Shown: positions 1-6,642 of the stretch, piece after piece
Layout of the letters: each line of letters begins with the position of its first letter
Position numbering within the stretch: position 1 is the stretch's first letter
Assembly (NCBI GenBank): GCA_029240955.1
Contig: JARDZH010000107.1
Coordinates: 1-6,642 of the forward strand
Reading direction: 5' to 3'
Source of the DNA: Pseudomonas sp.
GTDB lineage: Bacteria > Pseudomonadota > Gammaproteobacteria > Pseudomonadales > Pseudomonadaceae
Length of the DNA stretch: 6,642 bases
Translations under genes and position numbers: made by a program
The notes under the pieces: generated by a model
What the model saw: only the letters and a program-made list of their open reading frames with translations
Told to the model about the DNA's origin: nothing
The model's database searches: none

Positions 1-1
1 C

Positions 2-145
2 AGCGACATGACGCTGATCAGCGGACCGCAGGCGGGCGATGTGCTGGTCAGCGACGGCCAGTCGCGCCTGCGGCCAGGCACCAAGGTTGAGATCCTCAGC
101 GAACCGCCAGCCAACCAGACCGCCCAGACAGGTTACTCACAATGA
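2..145 (+). CDS. RND efflux periplasmic adaptor (membrane fusion protein), C-terminal end only
   Basis: This is the last 47 codons of a gene that begins left of the window, read in the frame whose stop is TGA at 143-145. The visible residues include AGDVLVSDGQSRLRPGTKVE, which fits the C-terminal membrane-proximal region of MdtA/AcrA-type adaptors, where a 'GLxxGDxVVxDGQxxLRPGxxV' pattern is usual. By family knowledge, such adaptors are anchored at the inner membrane and bridge the RND pump to an outer-membrane channel. The tail after the RPG motif is short, polar and Gln/Pro-rich, as is common. Its stop overlaps the start of the permease gene as ATGA, indicating translational coupling and a shared operon. 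The signal peptide, lipoyl and hairpin domains lie outside the window, so the subtype cannot be set. Confidence 0.85.
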   Translation, partial: SDMTLISGPQAGDVLVSDGQSRLRPGTKVEILSEPPANQTAQTGYSQ

Positions 146-3100
146 AAGGCCAGGGCTCGATTTCGGCCTGGTGCATCGACCATCCGGTCGCGACTTTATT
201 GCTGACCTTTGCACTGGTGCTGCTCGGGGCGATCGCCTTCCCTCGCTTGCCGGTCGCGCCCTTGCCCGAGGCGGAATTCCCCACCATTCAGGTCAACGCT
301 CAGTTGCCCGGCGCCAGTCCTGAAACCATGGCGTCTTCCGTGGCGACGCCACTGGAGGTGCAATTCAGCGCGATTCCGGGCATGACGCAAATGACTTCCA
401 GCAGCGCGTTGGGGTCGACCAACCTCACGCTTCAATTCGCTCTGACCAAGAGCATCGACACCGCCGCTCAGGAAGTGCAGGCAGCAATCAATACCGCCGC
501 CGGCCGCTTGCCGGCCGACATGCCGAACCTGCCGACCTGGCGCAAAGTGAACCCGGCGGACAGCCCGGTGCTGATCCTGAGCGTCAGTTCGAGCCTGATG
601 CCTGGCACCGAACTGAGCGACGTGAGCGAAACCCTTCTGGCGCGTCAGCTCAGTCAGGTCGAAGGCGTCGGCCAGATCTACATCACCGGTCAGCAACGTC
701 CGGCGATTCGGGTTCAAGCCGCGCCGGAAAAACTGGCTGCACTGGGCCTGACGCTGGCGGACATTCGTCTGGCGGTGCAGCAGACCAGTCTGAACCTGGC
801 GAAAGGTGCGTTATACGGCAAGGACAGCGTTTCGACGCTGTCGTCCAACGACCAGCTGTTCAAGCCGCAGGACTACGCGCAGCTGATCGTTTCCTACAAG
901 GACGGCGCCCCGGTGTACCTCAAGGACGTGGCGCGAGTGATCAACGGTTCGGAAAACGCCTACGTCAAGGCGTGGTCCGGCGACCAACAGGGCGTGAACA
1001 TCGCGATCTTCCGCCAGCCGGGCGCCAACATCGTCGACACCGTGGACCGGATTCAGCGCGAACTGCCTCGTTTGCAGGAAATGCTGCCGGCTGCAGTCGA
1101 TATCTCGGTGCTCAACGATCGAACCCGAACCATCCGCGCCTCGTTGCATGAAGTCGAGCTGACCTTGCTGATTGCGGTGCTGCTGGTGGTGGCGGTCATG
1201 GCGCTGTTCCTGCGCCAGCTCTCGGCGACACTGATCGTCAGCGCCGTGCTCGGCGTTTCGCTGATCGCCAGTTTCGCGGCGATGTACGTGTTCGGCTTCA
1301 GTCTGAACAACCTGACGCTGGTCGCCATCGTGGTAGCGGTCGGGTTCGTGGTGGACGATGCCATCGTGGTGGTGGAAAACATTCACCGCCATCTCGAAGC
1401 CGGCCAGGGCATGCGCGAAGCAGCGATCAAGGGTTCCGGGGAAATCGGTTTCACCGTGGTGTCGATCAGCTTTTCCCTGGTGGCGGCGTTCATCCCGCTG
1501 TTGTTCATGGGCGGCGTGGTCGGCCGCTTGTTCAAGGAATTCGCGCTGACGGCCACGGCCACGATCCTGATTTCAGTGGTGGTTTCGCTGACGCTGGCGC
1601 CGACGCTGGCGGCCATGTTCATGCGCGCACCCAAACACGGTCAGCACAGCAAGCCCGGTTTCGGCGAGCGATTGCTGGCCACTTATGAGAAAGGCCTGCG
1701 CAAGGCGTTGGCTCATCAGCGGCTGACACTCAGCGTATTCGGCTTGAGTCTGGTGCTGGCAGTCGCTGGTTATGTGTTCATCCCCAAAGGTTTCTTTCCC
1801 CTTCAGGACACGGCTTTTGCGCTTGGCACCACCGAAGCCGCCGCTGACATTTCCTACACAGACATGGTGCAGAAGCACGAGCAACTGGCGAAGATCGTCG
1901 GTGCCGACCCTGCAGTGCTGGCGTTCTCGCATTCGGTCGGTGTGACCGGCAGCAACCAGACCATCGCCAACGGCCGCTTCTGGATTTCCCTGAAACCTCG
2001 GTCCGAGCGCGATGTGTCGGTCAGTGAATTCATCGACCGTCTGCGGCCCAAGCTGGCGAAGATCCCCGGCATCGTGCTGTACCTGCGTGCCGGTCAGGAC
2101 ATCAACCTCAGTTCCGGCCCCAGTCGCAGCCAGTATCAATACGTGCTCAAGAGCAACGACGGGCCGCTGCTCAACACCTGGACCCAGCGCCTGACCGAAA
2201 AGCTGCGCGCCAACCCGGCATTCCGCGACATGTCGAATGACCTGCAACTGGGTGGCAGCGTGACGCACATCGACATCGATCGCAGCGCGGCGGCACGCTT
2301 CGGCCTGACCACCGCCGACGTCGATCAGGCACTGTACGATGCGTTCGGCCAACGGCAGATCAGTGAATTCCAGACCGAGGTGAACCAGTACAAAGTGATC
2401 CTCGAACTGGACGCGCAGCAGCGTGGCAGGGCGGAGAGCCTGGGCTATTTCTATCTGCGCTCGCCGCTGACCAATGAAATGGTGCCGCTGTCGGCGCTGG
2501 CGAAAGTCAGCGCGCCGCGAATGGGGCCGCTGTCCATCGCACACGACGGGATGTTCCCGGCTGCGAACCTGTCTTTCAACCTGGCTTCGGGCGTGGCGCT
2601 CGGCGACGCCGTGCGCATGCTGGATCAGGCCAAGAATGAGATCGGTATGCCCGCTTCGATCATCGGCAATTTCCAGGGCGCGGCCCAGGCGTTCCAGAGT
2701 TCGCTCGCCAATCAGCCGTGGCTGATCCTTGCAGCGCTGGTGGCGGTGTACATCATTCTGGGCGTGCTGTACGAAAGCTTCGTGCATCCACTGACGATCA
2801 TTTCCACCCTGCCCTCGGCGGGCATTGGTGCGCTGTTGCTGCTGTGGATGATGGGCCAGGACTTCTCGATCATGGCGCTGATCGGCGTGGTGCTGCTGAT
2901 CGGCATCGTCAAGAAGAACGGCATCCTGCTGGTCGACTTCGCCCTCGAAGCGCAGCGCGAACAGGGGCTGACGCCGCGCGAGGCGATTTATGAAGCCTGT
3001 ATGACCCGCTTCCGGCCGATTATCATGACAACCCTGGCCGCCCTGCTCGGCGCATTGCCGTTGATGCTCGGTTTCGGCGTCGGTGCCGAGCTCCGCCAGC

Positions 3101-3243
3101 CGCTGGGTATTGCGGTGGTGGGCGGGTTGCTGGTCAGCCAGATGCTGACGCTGTTCACCACGCCAGTGATCTATCTGCAACTGGAGCGGGTATTTCATCG
3201 CCAGCAGACCCAAACGACGCCGCCGCTGCCGATTCACTCTTGA
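142..3243 (+). CDS. RND multidrug efflux permease, MdtC-like (HAE1 family)
   Basis: This is a complete 1033-residue inner-membrane proton/substrate antiporter, normal in length for HAE1 pumps. TM1 is at about residues 15-33. The first large periplasmic loop is about 35-338, with the family motif LPGASPETMASSVATPLE near 55-72. TM2-TM6 lie at about 340-493, TM7 at 528-548, the second periplasmic loop at about 549-857, and TM8-TM12 at about 859-1014. The proton-relay residues are all present: D405 and D406 in TM4 (VVDDAIVVVEN), K925 in TM10 (IVKKNGILLVDFA), and R956 and T963 in TM11 (RFRPIIMTTLA), aligned with AcrB D407, D408, K940, R971 and T978. The paired Asp and the AIVVVEN motif place it in the drug-exporting rather than the CusA metal-exporting branch. 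Recalled E. coli MdtC matches closely, for example at AFGQRQIS and LTLFTTPVIYL. ATG 142 is chosen because it overlaps the adaptor stop and puts TM1 at the usual distance; there is no strong ribosome site, so translation is probably coupled. The substrate cannot be read from sequence. Confidence 0.95.
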   Translation: MKGQGSISAWCIDHPVATLLLTFALVLLGAIAFPRLPVAPLPEAEFPTIQVNAQLPGASPETMASSVATPLEVQFSAIPGMTQMTSSSALGSTNLTLQFALTKSIDTAAQEVQAAINTAAGRLPADMPNLPTWRKVNPADSPVLILSVSSSLMPGTELSDVSETLLARQLSQVEGVGQIYITGQQRPAIRVQAAPEKLAALGLTLADIRLAVQQTSLNLAKGALYGKDSVSTLSSNDQLFKPQDYAQLIVSYKDGAPVYLKDVARVINGSENAYVKAWSGDQQGVNIAIFRQPGANIVDTVDRIQRELPRLQEMLPAAVDISVLNDRTRTIRASLHEVELTLLIAVLLVVAVMALFLRQLSATLIVSAVLGVSLIASFAAMYVFGFSLNNLTLVAIVVAVGFVVDDAIVVVENIHRHLEAGQGMREAAIKGSGEIGFTVVSISFSLVAAFIPLLFMGGVVGRLFKEFALTATATILISVVVSLTLAPTLAAMFMRAPKHGQHSKPGFGERLLATYEKGLRKALAHQRLTLSVFGLSLVLAVAGYVFIPKGFFPLQDTAFALGTTEAAADISYTDMVQKHEQLAKIVGADPAVLAFSHSVGVTGSNQTIANGRFWISLKPRSERDVSVSEFIDRLRPKLAKIPGIVLYLRAGQDINLSSGPSRSQYQYVLKSNDGPLLNTWTQRLTEKLRANPAFRDMSNDLQLGGSVTHIDIDRSAAARFGLTTADVDQALYDAFGQRQISEFQTEVNQYKVILELDAQQRGRAESLGYFYLRSPLTNEMVPLSALAKVSAPRMGPLSIAHDGMFPAANLSFNLASGVALGDAVRMLDQAKNEIGMPASIIGNFQGAAQAFQSSLANQPWLILAALVAVYIILGVLYESFVHPLTIISTLPSAGIGALLLLWMMGQDFSIMALIGVVLLIGIVKKNGILLVDFALEAQREQGLTPREAIYEACMTRFRPIIMTTLAALLGALPLMLGFGVGAELRQPLGIAVVGGLLVSQMLTLFTTPVIYLQLERVFHRQQTQTTPPLPIHS

Positions 3244-3253
3244 GACCCGTTCC

Positions 3254-3931
3254 ATGCGCGTGCTGATCATCGAAGACGAAGAAAAGACCGCCGGCTATCT
3301 GCACCGCGGTCTGACCGAACAGGGTTGCAGCGTCGACGTAGCCGGTGACGGTGTGGAAGGCCTGCATCTGGCGCTGGAAAACGAGTACGCGGTGATCATC
3401 CTCGACGTGATGTTGCCGCAGCTGGACGGGTTCGGCGTGTTGCGCGGGCTGCGGGCCAGGAAGCAGACGCCGGTGATCATGCTGACCGCGCGAGAGCAGG
3501 TCGACGACCGCATTCGCGGCCTGCGCGAAGGGGCCGATGACTACCTGGGCAAGCCGTTTTCCTTTCTTGAGCTGGTGGCGCGACTGCAGGCGCTGACCCG
3601 GCGCAGCGGCGGTCATGAGCCGGTGCAGATCAGCATCGCGGATTTGTGGATCGACCTGATCAGCCGCAAAGCGACGCGCGCCAACACGCGGCTGGACCTC
3701 ACCGCCAAAGAATTTTCGCTGCTCAGCGTGCTGGCCCGGCGCCAAGGTGAAATCCTGTCCAAGACGTCCATCGCCGAGATGGTCTGGGACATCAACTTCG
3801 ACAGCGATACGAACGTCGTCGAGGTTGCCATCAAACGCTTGCGCGCCAAGCTCGACGGCCCGCATGAGCACAAGTTGCTGCACACCATTCGCGGCATGGG
3901 TTACGTGCTGGAGGACCGCAGTGCGCACTGA
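3254..3931 (+). CDS. OmpR-family response regulator, CusR/CopR heavy-metal type
   Basis: This is a 225-residue DNA-binding response regulator of the usual length. The receiver domain (about 1-112) has the acidic pocket E7/D8/E9, phospho-acceptor D51 (IILDVMLP), switch T78, aromatic Y97 and K100 (GKPF), so it should be phosphorylatable. The winged-helix domain (about 125-222) has the LDLTAKEFSLL, RRQGEILSKTSIAEMVWD and FDSDTNVVEVAIKRLRAKLD segments, and ends in HTIRGMGYVLE. The FDSDTNVVEVAIKRLR recognition region is characteristic of the CusR/CopR/IrlR heavy-metal regulator group. It begins 10 bases after the pump stop, with a weak GAG at 3242-3244 as ribosome site, so it is probably cotranscribed with the pump. 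It most likely activates the efflux operon when phosphorylated by the next gene's product. The promoter it would bind is outside the window. Confidence 0.95.
   Translation: MRVLIIEDEEKTAGYLHRGLTEQGCSVDVAGDGVEGLHLALENEYAVIILDVMLPQLDGFGVLRGLRARKQTPVIMLTAREQVDDRIRGLREGADDYLGKPFSFLELVARLQALTRRSGGHEPVQISIADLWIDLISRKATRANTRLDLTAKEFSLLSVLARRQGEILSKTSIAEMVWDINFDSDTNVVEVAIKRLRAKLDGPHEHKLLHTIRGMGYVLEDRSAH
3910..3914 (+). promoter_or_regulatory. Ribosome binding site for the sensor kinase
   Basis: GGAGG lies inside the end of the response regulator gene, six bases before the GTG at 3921. This strong Shine-Dalgarno match decides the kinase start: it favours GTG 3921 over the in-frame ATG at 3747, which lies deep within the regulator gene and would add 58 residues with no kinase-like features. 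Confidence 0.75.
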
Positions 3932-5285
3932 TTCCATCGCGCTGCGCCTGAGCGGCCTGTTCGCGCTGGTCGCGCTGACGGTGTTCGTACTCATTGGCGG
4001 GGCGCTGTATCTGCAGGTCGACAAGAGCATGGACCTGCTGCCCCAAGCCGAGGTGGATGCGCGATACAGCGTGCTGGAATCAGCCGTCAATCGTTACGGC
4101 AACCTCGAACATTGGGGCCGGATCAAGAACAAACTGACGCTGCTGGGCGAGGAGGACAAACGCCTGCGGTTCTGGGTGGTGAGCGGCGACCCGGCTTATG
4201 AATTCGGCGCACCGGATGCCGCCATTCGGCGTTTCGCTGAAGGCCCGCTGGGCATGCGCGACCTGACGCTGCCCGGTCACCCGTTCGCTTTCAAAGTCCT
4301 GGTCAGCGAATTCCCTGCCAAGGAGCAGCGCCCCAGCCTGCGCTTTCTCACCGCCATCGACACCGAAACCTTCTGGCAGACTCAGCATTCGCTGATGATC
4401 GCGCTGATCAGTCTGGCGTGCATCGGCGTCGTGCTGGCATCGGTGCTGGGTTACTGGGCCGCGCGTATCGGGCTGCGGCCGCTGGCGAGTCTCTCGCTTG
4501 AAGCGCGCAAACTGACCCCGCCACGTCTGTCCGGGCGCCTGCAATTGTCGCCGTTGCCGCCAGAGCTCGAGCATTTCGTGACCTCGTTCAACTCGACGCT
4601 GGAGCGGGTCGAACAGGCTTATTACCGGCTCGAATCCTTCAGCGCCGATGTCGCCCACGAGCTGCGCTCACCGCTGACCAATCTCATTGGCCAGACCCAA
4701 GTGGCGCTGACCCGAGGCCGCTCGGCCGAACACTACTTCGAGGTGCTGCAATCGAACCTTGAAGAGCTGGAGCGCTTGCGCTCGATCGTCAACGACATGC
4801 TGTTTCTGGCCAGTGCCGATCAGGGCAGCAAGGCCACCGAGCTGACCTGCGTGTCACTGGCCGAAGAAGTCGCCACCACGCTCGACTATCTCGACTTCAT
4901 TCTTGAAGACGCACAGGTGCAGGTTCGGGTTCGCGGCGACGCCAGCGTGCCCATCGACAAGGCGCACTTGCGGCGGGCGCTGATCAACCTGCTGCACAAC
5001 GCGGTGCAACATACAGAGGCCGGGCAGGTCATCGAGGTCGACATCAGCGCCGATCCGGATCGCGTGACGATCAGTGTCGCGAACCCAGGGGAGCAGATCG
5101 CCGACGAGCACCTGCCGCGCCTGTTCGAGCGTTTTTACCGGGTCGATGCGTCGCGCAGCAACAGCGGCGCCAATCACGGGCTGGGTCTGGCGATCGTCAA
5201 AGCCATCGCGCTGATGCACGGCGGTACGGTGTTCGCGAACAGTGGCCGAGGCGTGAATACATTCGGGATCAATCTGCCGCGCTGA
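3921..5285 (+). CDS. Sensor histidine kinase, CusS/CopS heavy-metal family
   Basis: This is a 454-residue inner-membrane kinase starting at GTG 3921. TM1 is at about 12-31, the periplasmic sensor region at about 32-156, TM2 at about 158-178, and a HAMP linker at about 179-232. The phospho-acceptor H-box has H246 (DVAHELRSPLTNL). The ATP-binding domain has the N-box N360 (INLLHNAVQHT), a G1-like NPG at 388-390, the F-box LFERFYR at 401-407 and the G2 motif GLGLAIV at 420-426. The G1 motif lacks the usual Asp (NPG instead of DxG). From recall, E. coli CusS also reads ENPG here, so this is probably a family trait and not a sign of inactivity. It overlaps the regulator by 11 bases, so the two are a cognate pair. 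The periplasmic part has only H64, H120 and, at the TM2 edge, H156, with no Cys and no Met/His cluster, so metal sensing is not supported by visible ligands. Confidence 0.93.
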   Translation: MRTDSIALRLSGLFALVALTVFVLIGGALYLQVDKSMDLLPQAEVDARYSVLESAVNRYGNLEHWGRIKNKLTLLGEEDKRLRFWVVSGDPAYEFGAPDAAIRRFAEGPLGMRDLTLPGHPFAFKVLVSEFPAKEQRPSLRFLTAIDTETFWQTQHSLMIALISLACIGVVLASVLGYWAARIGLRPLASLSLEARKLTPPRLSGRLQLSPLPPELEHFVTSFNSTLERVEQAYYRLESFSADVAHELRSPLTNLIGQTQVALTRGRSAEHYFEVLQSNLEELERLRSIVNDMLFLASADQGSKATELTCVSLAEEVATTLDYLDFILEDAQVQVRVRGDASVPIDKAHLRRALINLLHNAVQHTEAGQVIEVDISADPDRVTISVANPGEQIADEHLPRLFERFYRVDASRSNSGANHGLGLAIVKAIALMHGGTVFANSGRGVNTFGINLPR

Positions 5286-5344
5286 ATGCGCAACTTCGTG
5301 ATATATAGCTCGCGCCAAAATTGCTCCGCGGGTGACCAGCAATC
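5286..5344 (+). other. Gap between the kinase and cyclase genes; possible weak regulatory elements
   Basis: This is the only non-coding gap in the window (59 bases). It holds an AT-rich patch, GATATATAG at 5300-5308, that could act as a -10 element, but no convincing -35 lies 16-18 bases upstream. CAAAATTG at 5316-5323 has the CAA-NN-TTG core of a CusR-type box, but the arms do not extend. I see no GC hairpin followed by T residues, so no intrinsic terminator separates the cyclase from the efflux operon. Confidence 0.3.
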
Positions 5345-6642
5345 ATGACCTCCCCTGCCGCCACACGTGCAGCCCGTCCCAGAATGACCCGTCCGGAAAT
5401 CCTGCTGATCCGTGGCAGCTCGCTGTCGGTACTGGCGATCCTGTGCATCGTCGCCTGGCTGCTGGCCCGCGAGCGCACCGATGCCGCGCAGACCGCCGCG
5501 CGCAACGCGTCGAACATCATGCAGCTGATAAACGCAGACGTCATGCGCAACGCAGAACTCTACGACTCGTCGCTGCTAAGCATGATCAAGGTCTGGCAGC
5601 GGCCGGACGTGGCGAAACTGGCGCCTGCGCTTCAGCAATATCTGTATTTCGACCGTTTCACGGCAGCTGCCTACAAAGGCGATCTGGTTCTGCTCGACAG
5701 CAAGGGCGGAATCTCGGTCGACTCGCTGGCGATTCCACCGCGCAAGGACAACTTCTCCGACCGGACCTATTTCCAGGCGCATCGGGACGATCCGTCATTA
5801 GGGCTGTATGTCAGCGCGCCGTACAAGACGCGCTGGGGCTACAAGGACTGGTGCATCAATTTCAGCCGCCGACTCGAAGGGCCGAACGGAGAATTTCTGG
5901 GTATCGTCAGCGCCGCGATGCGCCTGATCTATTTCAAGCAGCTGTTCATGAGCCAGTTGCTCGGCCCGGACAGCGGCATCGGCCTGGTCAACACACAAGG
6001 CCTTCTCGTGGTGCGCCATCCTGATATCGACGGACAGGATCTGACCGGCAAGGACTACTCCCAGACGCCGAACTTCAAGCGCATCCTCCGCGAAGGGACC
6101 GGCAGCTTTTCGGCCTTCTCGGAGCAGTTCCAGGAGGATCGGTTCTACACCTTCTCCCGAGTGGGCGGCCTGCCGCTGATCATCGTCATCGCCCAGTCGA
6201 CCCGCGAGGTCTACGCCGTATGGACTCGCAATGCGCTGCTGGTGGGCGGCGCGACCGGCGCTCTGTGCCTCGGGATTCTCTGGCTGACGCTATCACTGCG
6301 ACGCGAGCTGAACCGACGCCATCGCGCCGAAACCGAACTAGCGAAACTGGCGGCGACCGACGGCCTGACCGATCTGCCGAACAGGCGCCAGCTCGACGAA
6401 GCGGTGGAAGCCGAATGGGCACGGGCGCGGCGCTCGACCAAACCGTTGTCGCTGTTGATGATCGATGTCGACCACTTCAAGGCTTTCAACGAGCAGCATG
6501 GTCATGCGGGCGGTGACGAGGCGCTGAGAAAAGTAGCCCTTACCATCTCGCAGAACATTCGCAGGCCTGCCGATATTGCAGCGCGCTATGGCGGAGAAGA
6601 GTTTGTGGTGGTCCTGCCGGAAACCGATCTGCCCGGCGCCCT
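5345..6642 (+). CDS. Membrane diguanylate cyclase with Cache-type periplasmic sensor and GGEEF domain (3' end off window)
   Basis: This frame is open from ATG 5345 to the right edge (432 codons, no stop). An in-frame TGA at 5333-5335 makes 5345 the first possible start; the ATG at 5384 (residue 14) is an alternative. GGTGA at 5331-5335 is a weak ribosome site. TM1 is about 27-41, the periplasmic region about 44-295, and TM2 about 297-316. The periplasmic part contains DRTYFQAHRDDPSLGLYVSA and, later, INFSRRL and GIVSAAM, typical of double Cache (PDC-like) sensors on cyclases. The cytoplasmic GGDEF domain starts near 330 with DGLTDLPNRR (339-348), then IDVDHFKAFN with metal-binding D374, and the active-site loop GGEEF at 416-420. 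An RxxD inhibitory site (R407-P-A-D410) lies five residues before it. It should make c-di-GMP from two GTP with product inhibition. The last part of the domain, and any further domain such as EAL, is missing. The ligand is unknown. Confidence 0.93.
   Translation, partial: MTSPAATRAARPRMTRPEILLIRGSSLSVLAILCIVAWLLARERTDAAQTAARNASNIMQLINADVMRNAELYDSSLLSMIKVWQRPDVAKLAPALQQYLYFDRFTAAAYKGDLVLLDSKGGISVDSLAIPPRKDNFSDRTYFQAHRDDPSLGLYVSAPYKTRWGYKDWCINFSRRLEGPNGEFLGIVSAAMRLIYFKQLFMSQLLGPDSGIGLVNTQGLLVVRHPDIDGQDLTGKDYSQTPNFKRILREGTGSFSAFSEQFQEDRFYTFSRVGGLPLIIVIAQSTREVYAVWTRNALLVGGATGALCLGILWLTLSLRRELNRRHRAETELAKLAATDGLTDLPNRRQLDEAVEAEWARARRSTKPLSLLMIDVDHFKAFNEQHGHAGGDEALRKVALTISQNIRRPADIAARYGGEEFVVVLPETDLPGA

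Noticed and set aside
499..515. GC hairpin (GCCGGC, five-base loop, GCCGGC) inside the pump gene
   Set aside because: It lies within conserved coding sequence (AAGRLPADM) and is explained by GC-rich codon choice; there is no T-run or other sign of a terminator.
1573..3270. Long open frame on the - strand (565 codons) opposite the pump gene
   Set aside because: Its translation is rich in His, Gln and Arg with no recognisable domain, as expected opposite a GC-biased gene. The + strand frame is a clear RND permease.
3747..3920. N-terminal extension of the kinase to an in-frame ATG at 3747
   Set aside because: It would overlap the regulator by 185 bases and add Arg/Ser/Pro-rich residues that look like an out-of-frame reading. 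GTG 3921 has a strong GGAGG and gives the normal kinase start just before TM1.
3155..4090. Open frame on the - strand (311 codons) across the regulator and the start of the kinase
   Set aside because: It spans three well-supported + strand genes, has low-complexity composition and shows no family motif.
5332..6024. Open frame of 230 codons on the + strand starting upstream of the cyclase
   Set aside because: It is in a different frame from the cyclase, is Arg/Gln/Ala-rich with no motif, and is covered by the clear Cache-GGEEF coding frame.
1..6642. CRISPR arrays, tRNA or rRNA genes, insertion sequences, REP elements or attachment sites
   Set aside because: Reading through, I found no tandem spaced repeats, no tRNA-like cloverleaf, no transposase and no terminal inverted repeats. 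The window is nearly all coding sequence of known families.

Overview
The window looks like chromosomal DNA of a gamma-proteobacterium, most probably a Pseudomonas. It is GC-rich (about 60% by eye), strongly biased to G/C at third codon positions, and carries Pseudomonas-like versions of RND efflux, CusR/CusS-type two-component and GGDEF proteins. Every gene I can support lies on the + strand and the window is almost fully coding.

Layout. 2-145 is the last 47 codons of a periplasmic adaptor (membrane fusion protein). It overlaps by four bases (ATGA) the start of a complete 1033-residue RND efflux permease (142-3243) that resembles MdtC of the HAE1 (drug) branch. Ten bases later comes an OmpR-family response regulator of the CusR/CopR 'heavy-metal' type (3254-3931), whose end overlaps by 11 bases a CusS-type sensor histidine kinase that starts at GTG 3921 and ends at 5285. 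After a 59-base gap, a membrane-anchored diguanylate cyclase with a Cache-type periplasmic sensor and a GGEEF domain starts at 5345 and runs off the right edge.

How they fit together. The first four genes are spaced as one operon: adaptor and pump move a substrate out of the cell by proton antiport, and the two-component pair next to them probably controls their expression. No outer-membrane factor gene is visible; it may lie upstream of the window or be supplied elsewhere in the genome. The cyclase would make c-di-GMP in response to a periplasmic ligand. It may be read through from the efflux operon, since I see no terminator in the gap, or it may be an independent gene.

The most interesting points are three. 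The pump is drug-type while its regulators are heavy-metal-type. The kinase sensor domain is poor in metal ligands. A c-di-GMP synthase sits directly downstream. These make a plausible efflux/c-di-GMP module, but each component belongs to a well-known family and I see no wholly new type of system.
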